From contig PBBL01000010.1 in NCBI GenBank assembly GCA_002716585.1, positions 1 through 64,000 on the forward strand: a DNA stretch of 64,000 bases. The letters run 5' to 3'. Shown here in pieces: positions 1 through 7,438 of this stretch; position 1 is the first letter of the stretch; the number at the start of each line of letters is the position of its first letter. The notes beneath the pieces were generated by a model. It made no database searches and was not told the origin of the DNA. It worked only from the letters and a program-made list of their open reading frames with translations. The position numbers and the translations under genes are program-made. Source of the stretch: Myxococcales bacterium (GTDB lineage: Bacteria; Myxococcota_A; Bradymonadia; Bradymonadales; GCA-2716585).

Positions 1-387
1 CAGGGCTGCTGATCGGAGCCCATCGACACCGACGCCAGCCGCTGCCCCGACCGCGGCTGGCACCGCGCCGCACGTGCGCTGCCTGGATTGGGGGGTGATG
101 AGGCAACCGTCTCGATCCACCCTGTTGGCGATCCTCGTCATGGCCAGCGCGGCCCATGAGCCCGACTCCAACACGCCGCTCTCGCGGGCGACGCCCTCGG
201 CCTGGACGATGTATCGAAGGCGCAGCGCGTCGGACGGCTTGAGCGGGGGGACCACCGCCTCCACGTCTTGCTCATGAGGGTGCTCCATGGGCGGAGCGGG
301 CCAGGGGTCGTTCGGTGGCGAGCAGGCAGGCCACAGGATGATGAGCAGGAGGAGCGCTGTTGTCTGAGGTGAAAGGAAGGATCGCAT
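1..387 (-). CDS. Putative lipoprotein, 3' part cut by window edge
   Basis: The frame stays open from ATG at 387 to base 1, giving at least 129 residues with no stop. The start has a GGAGGTGCC ribosome site just upstream. The N-terminus is a lipoprotein signal: MRSFLSPQ, then a leucine-rich core, and a lipobox ending LWPAC followed by SPPND, which suggests an outer-membrane lipoprotein. The mature part is proline-rich and then turns into a predicted helical segment around residues 50-80 (LKPSDALRLRYIVQAEGVA). No family is recognised. It diverges from the gene at 533 across 145 bases. Confidence 0.6.
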   Translation of the reverse strand, partial: MRSFLSPQTTALLLLIILWPACSPPNDPWPAPPMEHPHEQDVEAVVPPLKPSDALRLRYIVQAEGVARESGVLESGSWAALAMTRIANRVDRDGCLITPQSRQRTCGAVPAAVGAAAGVGVDGLRSAAL

Positions 388-448
388 CGGCACCTCCGTA
401 TCTGTACGGGTGTTGTGGCATAAACAAAAGATCAGGTCAATGGGTGCG

Positions 449-477
449 TTGACAGCGCCATGGCGTGAAAATACGAT
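449..477 (+). promoter_or_regulatory. Candidate sigma-70 promoter for the gene at 533
   Basis: A perfect -35 box TTGACA (449-454) is followed by a 17-base spacer and TACGAT (472-477), four of six matches to the -10 consensus. The predicted start, near 484, leaves a leader of about 50 bases before the ATG at 533. The assignment is by consensus only. Confidence 0.5.
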
Positions 478-532
478 CGATGTCCCATGAGATGGGGCTG
501 GGTTTGACATCCAACGCGAGGAGGGAGGGGTC

Positions 533-1639
533 ATGGAGGTCACAGGCAGGAACCTTGGGCGTTCCCTGACGGAGGCGCTCCGCGCCCGAGGCTCGGAGGT
601 GGTCGCGCTGTCACCGGGCGACGAGGCGCTGCGCGAGTGGACCGCGCATCAACTTCAGGATCACATCGTCCGAATGGCGCTCGGGCTCAGCCACGAGGGT
701 CTCCAGAAGGGCGACCGGGTGTTGCTGGCGAGCGGCGCGAACCTGGAGCTGTTCATGATCCAGGTGGCGGTCTGGGCGTTGGGGGCGGTGACGGTTCACC
801 TCGACGATGGCCTCTCGGAGGCTCAGATGGGCGAGGCGCTGGGGCGTGTGAAGGCTCGTTGGATGGTGCTGGAGAGCCGTCAGACCCTGGGGGCGTTGGA
901 GCTGATGAACGGCGAGGCGGTCTCCCAGGCGACGTTGGTGATGCGCCAACAGGGGGACGCGGAGCGTCAGGCGTCGCGGGTCTTGAGCGTGAGCGGGCTG
1001 TTGGAGCTGGGGCGCAAGCGTCGCCTCTACGATCTGAACGAGCTGGCGCAGCGCATGTACCAGGTCCCGGAGGAGGCGAGGGCGGCGATCGTCTACTGGC
1101 CCGGCGAGGGGCTTGAGGCGGCGGCGCTGTCCCACCACGACCTGATGGGCGCCCAGGCCCCGCTCCCGGTGGGGTGGGGGGTGAAGGTCGGCGATCGGGC
1201 GCTCGTGACGACGCCGCCCGGGAGCCGCGTCGGGGTGATCGCCTCGCTTCGGCTGCTCGCGCACCGTGTCGCGTTGGTCTTTCCGGAGCCCGACGCCCCG
1301 CTGCATCGGTTGACCCGGCAGGCGCGCCCTCACGGCGTGGTTGGGCGGTCGAGCGATCTCGGGCGGCTCTGGGAGCAGCTTCACAGCTGGCGTCAGAGCG
1401 AGCGCAGCGTGCGAGGCGCCTTCATGCGGGGGCTGGGGTGGCTCGGGAGGAAGGTGGACGAGAAGGACGAGGAGGAGGGCGCTCCGACCCTGGAGTGGCT
1501 GCTTGAGCAGGGCGAGCTGTTGGGGTTGGCGAAGGACCTTGGGGAGAAGCTGCGCTGGGTCTGGTGCCTTGAGGGGGAGCTGGCGTCTCCGCTCCGCGCT
1601 CAGTTCGAGCACGCCGGGGCCAGGGAGTTTGTGTCATGA
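533..1639 (+). CDS. Degenerate AMP-dependent synthetase-like protein
   Basis: The 368 residues follow the N-terminal fold of acyl/aryl-CoA synthetases (ANL superfamily). Residues 40-90 match the A2-type region (GLQKGDRVLLASGANLELF, then WALGAVTVHLDD). The place of the ATP-binding loop has AAIVYWPGEGLEAAALSHHDL instead of the usual YTSGTTGxPKGVxLxHxNL, so the Ser/Thr/Gly/Lys residues that hold ATP are missing, although the HxDL end survives. The protein stops where the C-terminal half, with the catalytic lysine, would begin; full enzymes have 500-650 residues. It is therefore probably not an adenylating enzyme. A GGAGGG ribosome site precedes the ATG. Its stop overlaps the next start as ATGA, so the two genes are translationally coupled. 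Confidence 0.7.
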   Translation: MEVTGRNLGRSLTEALRARGSEVVALSPGDEALREWTAHQLQDHIVRMALGLSHEGLQKGDRVLLASGANLELFMIQVAVWALGAVTVHLDDGLSEAQMGEALGRVKARWMVLESRQTLGALELMNGEAVSQATLVMRQQGDAERQASRVLSVSGLLELGRKRRLYDLNELAQRMYQVPEEARAAIVYWPGEGLEAAALSHHDLMGAQAPLPVGWGVKVGDRALVTTPPGSRVGVIASLRLLAHRVALVFPEPDAPLHRLTRQARPHGVVGRSSDLGRLWEQLHSWRQSERSVRGAFMRGLGWLGRKVDEKDEEEGAPTLEWLLEQGELLGLAKDLGEKLRWVWCLEGELASPLRAQFEHAGAREFVS

Positions 1640-2574
1640 GGTGTTGTGCGCGGTGGTGGTTGGCGTGGGTGCTCGCAGGCGCGACGCTCGCGATGTTCGG
1701 TGGAGCGCTGGCCGGGTGCAAGCCCGACGTGATGACGGCGGGCGGGTCGGGCGAGGCGCCTGAGCCTGAAGCCCCCGGGGCGGCGACCTCCTACGCCGTG
1801 AGCGTGACGGCGTCGCTGCTGGATCCGGTGTCGCCGGTCACCCAGGAGCAGGTGCGGGGTTGGTTCGGCGAGGCCGTCGCCGAAGACGCCCGCTTCCGGT
1901 TGGTGGATGAGGGCGCCGAGGGGCCGCGCAGCGCGACGGTCAAGGTGGATTACCGCGCGAATTACAAGGACGTGGCTGACGGGAGCGGTCAAATCGTCGG
2001 CTCCGTGTTCATCCACGCCGTCTTGACCCTCCGCCCACCCAATAAGCGCCCCGAGGTGTTTCGGGCCGAGGCGTTCGTCGGTGAGGCGTTGTCGAGCGCC
2101 GGGGACCCGAAGGAGGGGCTGGCGAAGCTGGCGAAGTCGGTGGTGCGCGAGATCGGGGAGAACCTCACCGCGCAGGTCCAGATGCGCCACGGGACCGACG
2201 CGGAGCTGCTCGCGCTCCTGAACAAGGAGAGCCCTGAGATCCTCGGGTTGGCGATCGAGGCGTCGCGCGAGCGGGGGCTCAAGCAAGCGGCGCCGCGGCT
2301 CAAGGCGTTGCTCAAGCACCCGGAGCGCGACGTGGTCAACCGAGCCGCGAGCGCCCTGGGGGATCTCGGGAGCCGGGACGTGGTCCCCGCGCTCATCGAC
2401 GCGGGGAGTCGGGTGGAGCCGGTGGACCGCCTGCCCGTGCTCTACGCGCTCGGTGAGCTTGGGGGGCCTGAGGCGGTGCTCTACCTGGAGACGTTGAGCG
2501 AGAGCGTGACCGACCCGACGGTCCAGCGCGCCGCGCGCAGCGCCCTGGAGCGGGCCAGAGGGCCGAAGAAGTGA
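1636..2574 (+). CDS. HEAT-repeat lipoprotein
   Basis: The 312-residue protein has a lipoprotein signal with lipobox ALAGC (Cys near residue 28). A middle domain of about 130 residues (roughly 50-180) is of unknown family: a beta-rich section with KVDYRANYKDVADGSGQ. The C-terminal third holds HEAT-like helical pairs from about residue 225, for example VVNRAASALGDLGSRDVVPAL and LPVLYALGELGGPEAVLYLE. HEAT repeats are protein-binding scaffolds, so a structural or adaptor role in the envelope is likely. It overlaps the upstream synthetase-like gene by 4 bases (ATGA), which implies joint expression, even though one product is predicted cytoplasmic and the other envelope-anchored. Confidence 0.7.
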   Translation: MRCCARWWLAWVLAGATLAMFGGALAGCKPDVMTAGGSGEAPEPEAPGAATSYAVSVTASLLDPVSPVTQEQVRGWFGEAVAEDARFRLVDEGAEGPRSATVKVDYRANYKDVADGSGQIVGSVFIHAVLTLRPPNKRPEVFRAEAFVGEALSSAGDPKEGLAKLAKSVVREIGENLTAQVQMRHGTDAELLALLNKESPEILGLAIEASRERGLKQAAPRLKALLKHPERDVVNRAASALGDLGSRDVVPALIDAGSRVEPVDRLPVLYALGELGGPEAVLYLETLSESVTDPTVQRAARSALERARGPKK

Positions 2575-2670
2575 CCTCTGGGAGGGGGCGGTTGTTGACG
2601 ATGAGGCGATCTTGGGTGTTGACGCGTGGGTGCGGCAGCCTTAAGCTATGCCTTGTCGTGAAGTGTGCGA

Positions 2671-2780
2671 CGCAAAGACCCTGTTGGCCGAAGGCGGAAG
2701 GAAAGCTTGGGGAGCATTCCAGAATCGTGCCTTGAGCGTGTTGCCCTCCTGTAATCAAGGAAGGGCACCAGGGAGTTTGA
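2671..2780 (+). promoter_or_regulatory. Structured leader of the Fic-like gene (copy 1 of a two-copy element)
   Basis: Bases 2671-2715 resemble 14343-14385 closely. Both read CGCAA..CCCTGTTG, then a small CCG/CGG hairpin, then GGAAAGCTTGGGGAGC. Downstream, CCTTGA (2730-2735) can pair with TCAAGG (2755-2760), while TGCCCT (2742-2747) can pair with AGGGCA (2762-2767). These pairs interleave, as in an H-type pseudoknot, or exclude each other, just ahead of the ribosome site CAGGGAG. This layout fits a cis-regulatory RNA. No known riboswitch class could be matched by eye. Confidence 0.4.
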
Positions 2781-3536
2781 ATGCACTTCACCACCCCGAT
2801 CCACACCGACCAGGCTCTGGTCCGGTTTTCCTCATACCGCCGACACAACCCGAAGCTCTGGGCGCAGTTCGAGCAGCGCTCCAACCTGTCGTGGCTGTAC
2901 CACGATCAAGCCCTCGAAGGGGTCGCGCTGGATGAGACGGAGCTTCGCAAGGCGCTGTCCGGTCAGGAAGGGCGCCACCACTCCGAGGAGCAGCTCTTTC
3001 AGCACATCCGGAACGTCATGAAGGCGATCGAGGACACGCGCCTCTTCGCCCGGGAGCCGCTCGCCACCCTCAGCCTTGAGGAGATCAAGCAGTTCCACGT
3101 CTTCCTCGCCGATCCGGCCGACCCGGCCGCCGGTCGCTACCGCAAGACTGAGGGCCCGGCCGCCGCCTACAAGCACCAGGTCACCCGCACGCCCAGCATC
3201 TCCTACCGCCTGCGCAAGCTCGTCGAGGCGATCGAGACCACCTACGGCGAGATGCACCCGGTCCGCGCCGCGGCGCTGATGCATCACGAGTTCATGTCGA
3301 TCTGGCCGTTCGACGACCGCGCCGGGACCGCGGGGCGGCTGCTGATGAACTACTGGCTCATCCACGCGGGCTACCCCCCGGCGATCATCCACGCCACCGA
3401 CCGCCAGTCCTACTACGACGCGCTGTGCGACAAGCCCGAGGCGATGATCGCGGTCGTCTCCGACGCCCTGGAGAGCACGATGCGCTGCGCGATCGCCTTC
3501 TTCGAGCGCGAGCTCCAGACCTCGATGGTCGCCTGA
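2781..3536 (+). CDS. Fic/DOC-fold protein with degenerate catalytic motif
   Basis: Fic proteins transfer AMP or other phosphate-containing groups to target hydroxyls using the motif HPFx(D/E)GNGRxxR. This 251-residue protein aligns well around it: IWPFDDRAGTAGRLLMNYWL followed by HAGYPPAIIH and DRQSYYDAL. However, the catalytic His is Trp175, Asn is Ala181 and the first Arg is Thr183; Phe177, Asp179, Gly182 and Arg186 remain. A segment resembling the inhibitory helix of class II Fic proteins, (S/T)xxxE(G/N), lies near residues 42-47 (DQALEG, Glu46). The fold is probably kept and the AMP-transfer activity lost. The ATG has an AGGGAG ribosome site 8 bases upstream and follows a structured leader. 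Confidence 0.8.
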   Translation: MHFTTPIHTDQALVRFSSYRRHNPKLWAQFEQRSNLSWLYHDQALEGVALDETELRKALSGQEGRHHSEEQLFQHIRNVMKAIEDTRLFAREPLATLSLEEIKQFHVFLADPADPAAGRYRKTEGPAAAYKHQVTRTPSISYRLRKLVEAIETTYGEMHPVRAAALMHHEFMSIWPFDDRAGTAGRLLMNYWLIHAGYPPAIIHATDRQSYYDALCDKPEAMIAVVSDALESTMRCAIAFFERELQTSMVA

Positions 3537-3717
3537 TCGCGAGCACATTCTCTGCTTATCGTGCTGGTCGGGTCAGGTCAGGCACCTATATTCGACAATA
3601 GAGCATATGGGAGGTAGCGTAACGCCTCGGTGTGTTCAAGGCACCGAGGCTGGACGCCCCTCTTGTGCGCAGCTTGCTGCGCGTCTAGAAGAAGACACGC
3701 CACACTGAGGACGATCG
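3537..3717 (+). promoter_or_regulatory. ribA upstream region with two strong hairpins
   Basis: The stretch contains a 9-bp stem GCCTCGGTG/CACCGAGGC with a 9-base loop and a 6-bp stem GCGCAG/CTGCGC, both between about 3624 and 3690. A TATATT box lies near 3588, with no good -35 partner. The conserved blocks of the FMN riboswitch were looked for because the next gene is ribA, and were not found. The hairpins may terminate upstream transcription or shape the ribA leader. Confidence 0.3.
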
Positions 3718-4407
3718 ATGGAGCAGATACTCAAAGCAGCGACCGCGAAGCTGCATGCCGATCTGGGTGACACAGCCCCCAGCCCTGGTGACGCGCTCGT
3801 CACCGCGGAGGGTCACCGGGTCGAGATCTTCAGCCGCGCGAAGCTCCCGACTCGACATGGCCACTTTACGGTCTTCGCGTTCAAGAATTCAAAGGAGAGC
3901 CTCGATCACGTCGCGCTCGTCAAAGGCGACGTCTGGGACCACGAGGAGGTGCCGATGCGCCTCCACAGCGAGTGCCTGACCGGCGACGTGTTCGGCAGCC
4001 TCAAGTGCGACTGCCGCGACCAGCTGGAGCGCGCGATCGAGACGATCGCCCACCTGGAGCGCGGCTTCATCCTCTACATGCGCCAGGAGGGGCGCGGGAT
4101 CGGGCTGGCCAACAAGATCCGGGCCTACTCGCTTCAGGATCAGGGGCTGGACACGGTCGAGGCCAACAAGCACCTCGGCTTCGATGACGACATGCGCGAG
4201 TACGACATCGCCGCCGAGATGATCAAGCTGCTCCGGCCGCGCTCGGTGGAGCTGATGACCAACAACCCGAACAAGGTCCGCGAGCTGAAGCGCCACGGCG
4301 TCGAGATCGTCGCCCGCAAGCCCATCCAGATCGTGCCCAACGAGCACAACCTGCGCTACCTGCGCACCAAGCGCACCAAGTCGGGCCACGTCCTCACCCT
4401 GGTGTGA
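3718..4407 (+). CDS. ribA: GTP cyclohydrolase II
   Basis: The enzyme opens GTP to 2,5-diamino-6-ribosylamino-pyrimidinone 5'-phosphate, formate and pyrophosphate, the first committed step of riboflavin synthesis in the cytoplasm. The zinc-binding segment HSECLTGDVFGSLKCDC places Cys86, Cys97 and Cys99 as ligands. The downstream RQEGRGIGLANKIRAY and LDTVEANKHLGF blocks are hallmarks of the family. At 229 residues it is a stand-alone RibA, without the RibB domain found in many bacterial fusions. No other riboflavin gene is adjacent. It converges on the zinc-ribbon gene at 4432. Confidence 0.97.
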   Translation: MEQILKAATAKLHADLGDTAPSPGDALVTAEGHRVEIFSRAKLPTRHGHFTVFAFKNSKESLDHVALVKGDVWDHEEVPMRLHSECLTGDVFGSLKCDCRDQLERAIETIAHLERGFILYMRQEGRGIGLANKIRAYSLQDQGLDTVEANKHLGFDDDMREYDIAAEMIKLLRPRSVELMTNNPNKVRELKRHGVEIVARKPIQIVPNEHNLRYLRTKRTKSGHVLTLV

Positions 4408-4435
4408 GGGGCAGGTCTCCGAGAGAAACCCTCAC
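4404..4435. terminator. Hairpin spanning two convergent stop codons
   Basis: GTGAGGG (4404-4410) pairs perfectly with CCCTCAC (4429-4435). The stem contains the stop codon of ribA (plus strand) and that of the zinc-ribbon gene (minus strand), so one hairpin could end both convergent transcripts. There is no long T-run on either side, which lowers confidence in intrinsic termination. Confidence 0.4.
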
Positions 4436-5970
4436 TTCTCCATTCGATTGATGAGCTTACGCGCCATGTTGGCCTTGGGCCCCTGGGGGGAGAGCTTGAG
4501 GTAGGTGCGGTACGCCTCAAGGGCCTGCCCCGACTGCCCCGACGCGCGGTAGGCATGCCCGAGCCCGACGTAGGCGTCGGCGTAGGACGAGTTGACCTTG
4601 AGCGCCTGCTTGAAGGCGGCGATCGCCAGCGTGGTCCGGCTCAACCCGAGGTAGCACCACCCGATGGCGGTCTGCGCCTCGGCGCTGCTCGGTTGCTTCT
4701 GGAGCGCCTTCTGGAAGCTGAGCAGCGCCTCCTGAGGCCGCCCGTTGCGGCGGTGCTCGTAGCCCTGCTTCATGAGCCCGTTGAAGGAGCTGACGCCCGC
4801 CCCGGTGGCTGCTCGGTCGCCCTTCATGTTCGCGCGGTTGGCCACCTTGTCCTCCTCGTCGGCCTTCGCGTCGTCCTCCTCGGCGTCGTCCTTCTTCGCC
4901 ACCTCATTGCCTTCACCTGCGTCTTCGCCGTCGTCCCCGGCGGTCGCCGCGGCGTCTTCGTCCTCCTCGTCGGAGGCGTCGGGCTCCGCTTCGGCGCGCT
5001 CCTGTTCGGCGTCGGGCTCCTGCGCGTCGTCCTGTGGGGTGGTTGAGGCGGAGGGGGCCTCGGCGTCCGCGTTGGCCTGGGACGTTGTGGCGGAGGGGGC
5101 GGAGAGCAGGTTGTCCAGCGCGCCGGTCGAGTGCAGGTAGAAGCCGCCGCCCACGGCGGCGATCAGCAGGATGACGAGGACCGCTGGGAGCGCCACGCTC
5201 CTGCGGCGCTCGGGTGGCAGATCGAGCGGGTCGTCCAGCGTCCCGATGGAGCGGAAGTCACCTGTCTTGAAGGCGGGCTCGTCGGGGCTCTCCGACTCAA
5301 AGGAGGGGCTGACGAGGGGCCCCTCGGGCTCGGACAGCTCCGGCGGGGCGGCCAGCCCGAGGGACGGGTCGGGGCCTTGCTCGTCGCCGCTCGCAGAGGA
5401 GACGGTGATGTTCCAGCGACCGCTGGAGGTCACCTCTTCGCCGGAGTCACCCCAGGGGCTGTCGGCGTCTTCAGGTGGCGGCGGCGGCGGCTCCTCCTGG
5501 GGGGGCTCGCTCGCGGGCTCGCCGGGGGCGTTGGGGTCGAAGAAGTCCGCCCGAGGAGGGGGGGGGGGCTGGGGCGCGTAGAGCGGCTTGCGCGCCTTCG
5601 CGGCGGGCGGCGCTGGCGCGTCGGGCTGGAGGCGCTGGATGTTGTCCGCGACCTCGAACAGGCTGGCCAGCTCACGGATGGAGCCGAGCGGCTTCCAGGT
5701 CTTGCCCGTCTTGCTGATCTCGTCGCTGCGCGAGACGGAGCGGTCGATGATCCACTTCTGGAGCTGGGTCATCTCCGAGAAGTAGACGATGTCCCTGGAG
5801 GCCTTGTTGCGCACCATCCACCGCTTGCGAGGCTTCTCCTGCTTCGCTTGAGGCGCCTCGACGCGGAAGATGTGACTGCACTGGCTGCACTTGAGGTTGA
5901 CGGAGCCGCCCTTGAGGCGAGCCTCGTCGAACTCATACAGGGTGTTGCAGTTGGGGCAGCGGATGTCCAT
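4432..5970 (-). CDS. Zinc-ribbon / GYF-like / single-TM / TPR protein (paralogue 1)
   Basis: The 512 residues begin with an MJ0042-type zinc ribbon (Cys5, Cys8, Cys28, Cys31). A GYF-like domain follows at about 48-108 (WMVRNKASRDIVYFSEMTQL...WKPLGSIRELASLFEV). Next come a proline-rich linker, one transmembrane helix near 265-285 (VALPAVLVILLIAAVGGGFY), a long Glu/Asp/Ala-rich region, and C-terminal TPRs (QEALLSFQKALQKQPSSAEA and onward). The topology suggests a cytoplasmic sensor or adaptor N-terminus and periplasmic TPRs. The same N-terminal pair occurs in the myxobacterial gliding protein GltJ (AgmX), where it contacts MglA; a similar small-GTPase or polarity role here is inference. It lies 30 bases downstream of its paralogue. 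Confidence 0.75.
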   Translation of the reverse strand: MDIRCPNCNTLYEFDEARLKGGSVNLKCSQCSHIFRVEAPQAKQEKPRKRWMVRNKASRDIVYFSEMTQLQKWIIDRSVSRSDEISKTGKTWKPLGSIRELASLFEVADNIQRLQPDAPAPPAAKARKPLYAPQPPPPPRADFFDPNAPGEPASEPPQEEPPPPPPEDADSPWGDSGEEVTSSGRWNITVSSASGDEQGPDPSLGLAAPPELSEPEGPLVSPSFESESPDEPAFKTGDFRSIGTLDDPLDLPPERRRSVALPAVLVILLIAAVGGGFYLHSTGALDNLLSAPSATTSQANADAEAPSASTTPQDDAQEPDAEQERAEAEPDASDEEDEDAAATAGDDGEDAGEGNEVAKKDDAEEDDAKADEEDKVANRANMKGDRAATGAGVSSFNGLMKQGYEHRRNGRPQEALLSFQKALQKQPSSAEAQTAIGWCYLGLSRTTLAIAAFKQALKVNSSYADAYVGLGHAYRASGQSGQALEAYRTYLKLSPQGPKANMARKLINRMEK

Positions 5971-6000
5971 CCACGTCCTCGGGAGAGCGGGGGTCTGGGC

Positions 6001-7293
6001 CTACTGCCCTTCCAGGGCGCGGCGCTTGGAGCGGGCTTCTTCGTAACCACTCGTGTTGCCCATCGCGTCGTAGGCGTCTTCGAGGCGGCGGTAGATGGAG
6101 GGGTTCCTCGGGTCGAGGCCCTTGGCCATGTTCAGCGTCGCGACCGCCTTGTTGTAGTCGCCGTCTCGCATCTCGGAGTCGGCGCGCTGGAGCAGGGTCT
6201 GGACGTGACCGCCGTGGCTGAGCGGGTTGATGGGCACCTTGCGCGGATCCGGGCCGCTGTTCTCCTCCTCCTCCCCGAAGTCGTCCTCAAAGACGTAGCC
6301 CTCTTCCTCCTCCTCCTCGTACTCCTCATCGACAGGGAGCCCATCGGTCCTGGCTTTGGCGGGGAGGTTGGTCTCGCCCTGGCCGCGGCGCTCCTCGGCC
6401 ATGGAGGCGCGGGCGGCCTCGCGCTTCTTCGCGACGCCTCCGCGCAGGTCGATCACCCCGGCCATCTGGAGGCCGAGGACGCCCAGCAGCAGCAGGACGA
6501 GGAGGCTCGCGATGACAGCGGTCGAGGAGCCCTCGTTGCGGCTGGGGGGCAGCTGCACCGGGGCTCGAACGACCGGGACCGGGGCGCGGTCCGGCGTGTT
6601 GTTGCGCTGAGCGGGGCCTGGCCCGGGGGGGCGCCCGGGGCTCGGGGTGGCCCCACGGATCCCGGCGGCGCCGCGGGGCTTGCTCGCGACGGGGGGCGAT
6701 GGAGAGGGCGCGGGCGTCCTCGGCATCGGCGCGGCGGGGGCAGGCGCGGGCGGCTTGGGCTTCTTGCGGGGGGCGTCGCCCGAGGTCAGGTCGGGGTAGC
6801 TGCTCAGGTCCTTGAAGGTCATCCCGTCGCGCGAGAGCTTGTAGCCGTCGGGGTTGTCGCGCGCGGCGAGCCAGTTGCGGAGGCTGTCGGTGTCGGGGAA
6901 CTCGTAGATCAGCCCGAAGTTGGTCTTGAGCTTCCACCCCTTGCTGTCGTCGTCCTCGTCGGCGGCGGCCATCGGGTTGGTGGAGGCGGCGGAGGCGGCG
7001 GCCGCGAAGCCCGGAGGGGCCCCGATCATGGTCGCGTCGCCCGCCCCGGAGGCGCCGCCGGGGGTGTTCCCCAGGAGCGCAGAGGGCACGGTCCCGACCA
7101 CGGTCTTGCCGTCGTCCATGTCGGCCATCCCCCCAGGCCTCCTGGGGAGCTGCGAGGAGGGCGGCGCCTGGTTCGGTGGCGCGACGAAGAACACATGCTG
7201 GCACGAGGGGCACTTGATGTTGCCACCGCCCGTGGGCAGCTTGTCTTCGTTGATGCGGTATTTGGACGAACAGCGCTCACAAACGACGATCAT
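6001..7293 (-). CDS. Zinc-ribbon / GYF-like / single-TM / TPR protein (paralogue 2)
   Basis: The 430-residue product repeats the architecture of the next gene: zinc ribbon with Cys5, Cys8, Cys28 and Cys31, a Pro/Gly/Ala-rich linker, a GYF-like domain near 135-190 (WKLKTNFGLIYEFPDTDSL), a transmembrane helix near 255-275 (AVIASLLVLLLLGVLGLQM), a Glu-rich stretch and terminal TPRs. The GYF-like domain lies further from the zinc ribbon than in paralogue 1. The two probably arose by tandem duplication and form an operon, this gene first. The N-terminus should be cytoplasmic and the TPRs periplasmic. No enzymatic motif is present. Confidence 0.75.
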   Translation of the reverse strand: MIVVCERCSSKYRINEDKLPTGGGNIKCPSCQHVFFVAPPNQAPPSSQLPRRPGGMADMDDGKTVVGTVPSALLGNTPGGASGAGDATMIGAPPGFAAAASAASTNPMAAADEDDDSKGWKLKTNFGLIYEFPDTDSLRNWLAARDNPDGYKLSRDGMTFKDLSSYPDLTSGDAPRKKPKPPAPAPAAPMPRTPAPSPSPPVASKPRGAAGIRGATPSPGRPPGPGPAQRNNTPDRAPVPVVRAPVQLPPSRNEGSSTAVIASLLVLLLLGVLGLQMAGVIDLRGGVAKKREAARASMAEERRGQGETNLPAKARTDGLPVDEEYEEEEEEGYVFEDDFGEEEENSGPDPRKVPINPLSHGGHVQTLLQRADSEMRDGDYNKAVATLNMAKGLDPRNPSIYRRLEDAYDAMGNTSGYEEARSKRRALEGQ

Positions 7294-7438
7294 GTCCAGC
7301 CCTGAGGTCTTTTCGAACGGCTCAAGCCGTCTCGTTCCTGGTGCGTCACCACCACTAGATAAACACTGTACATGCCAACTGACAAGCGAACACGTTTTCT
7401 CCGCGCTGCGTTGGCCCGCGATCGATCATCTACACCAA

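Noticed and set aside
2665-2715. Cyclic-di-GMP (GEMM) riboswitch upstream of the Fic-like gene
   Set aside because: The GACGCAAAG string is reminiscent, but the partner CACGCACAGGGCAAACC block and the 3' GGTAGC part are missing.
3624-3660. tRNA-like T-arm (GTTCAAGG between paired CGGTG and CACCG)
   Set aside because: The loop is 9 bases, not 7, and no acceptor, D or anticodon arms can be placed around it.
3537-3717. FMN riboswitch in front of ribA
   Set aside because: The conserved FMN-aptamer blocks are absent; only simple hairpins are present.
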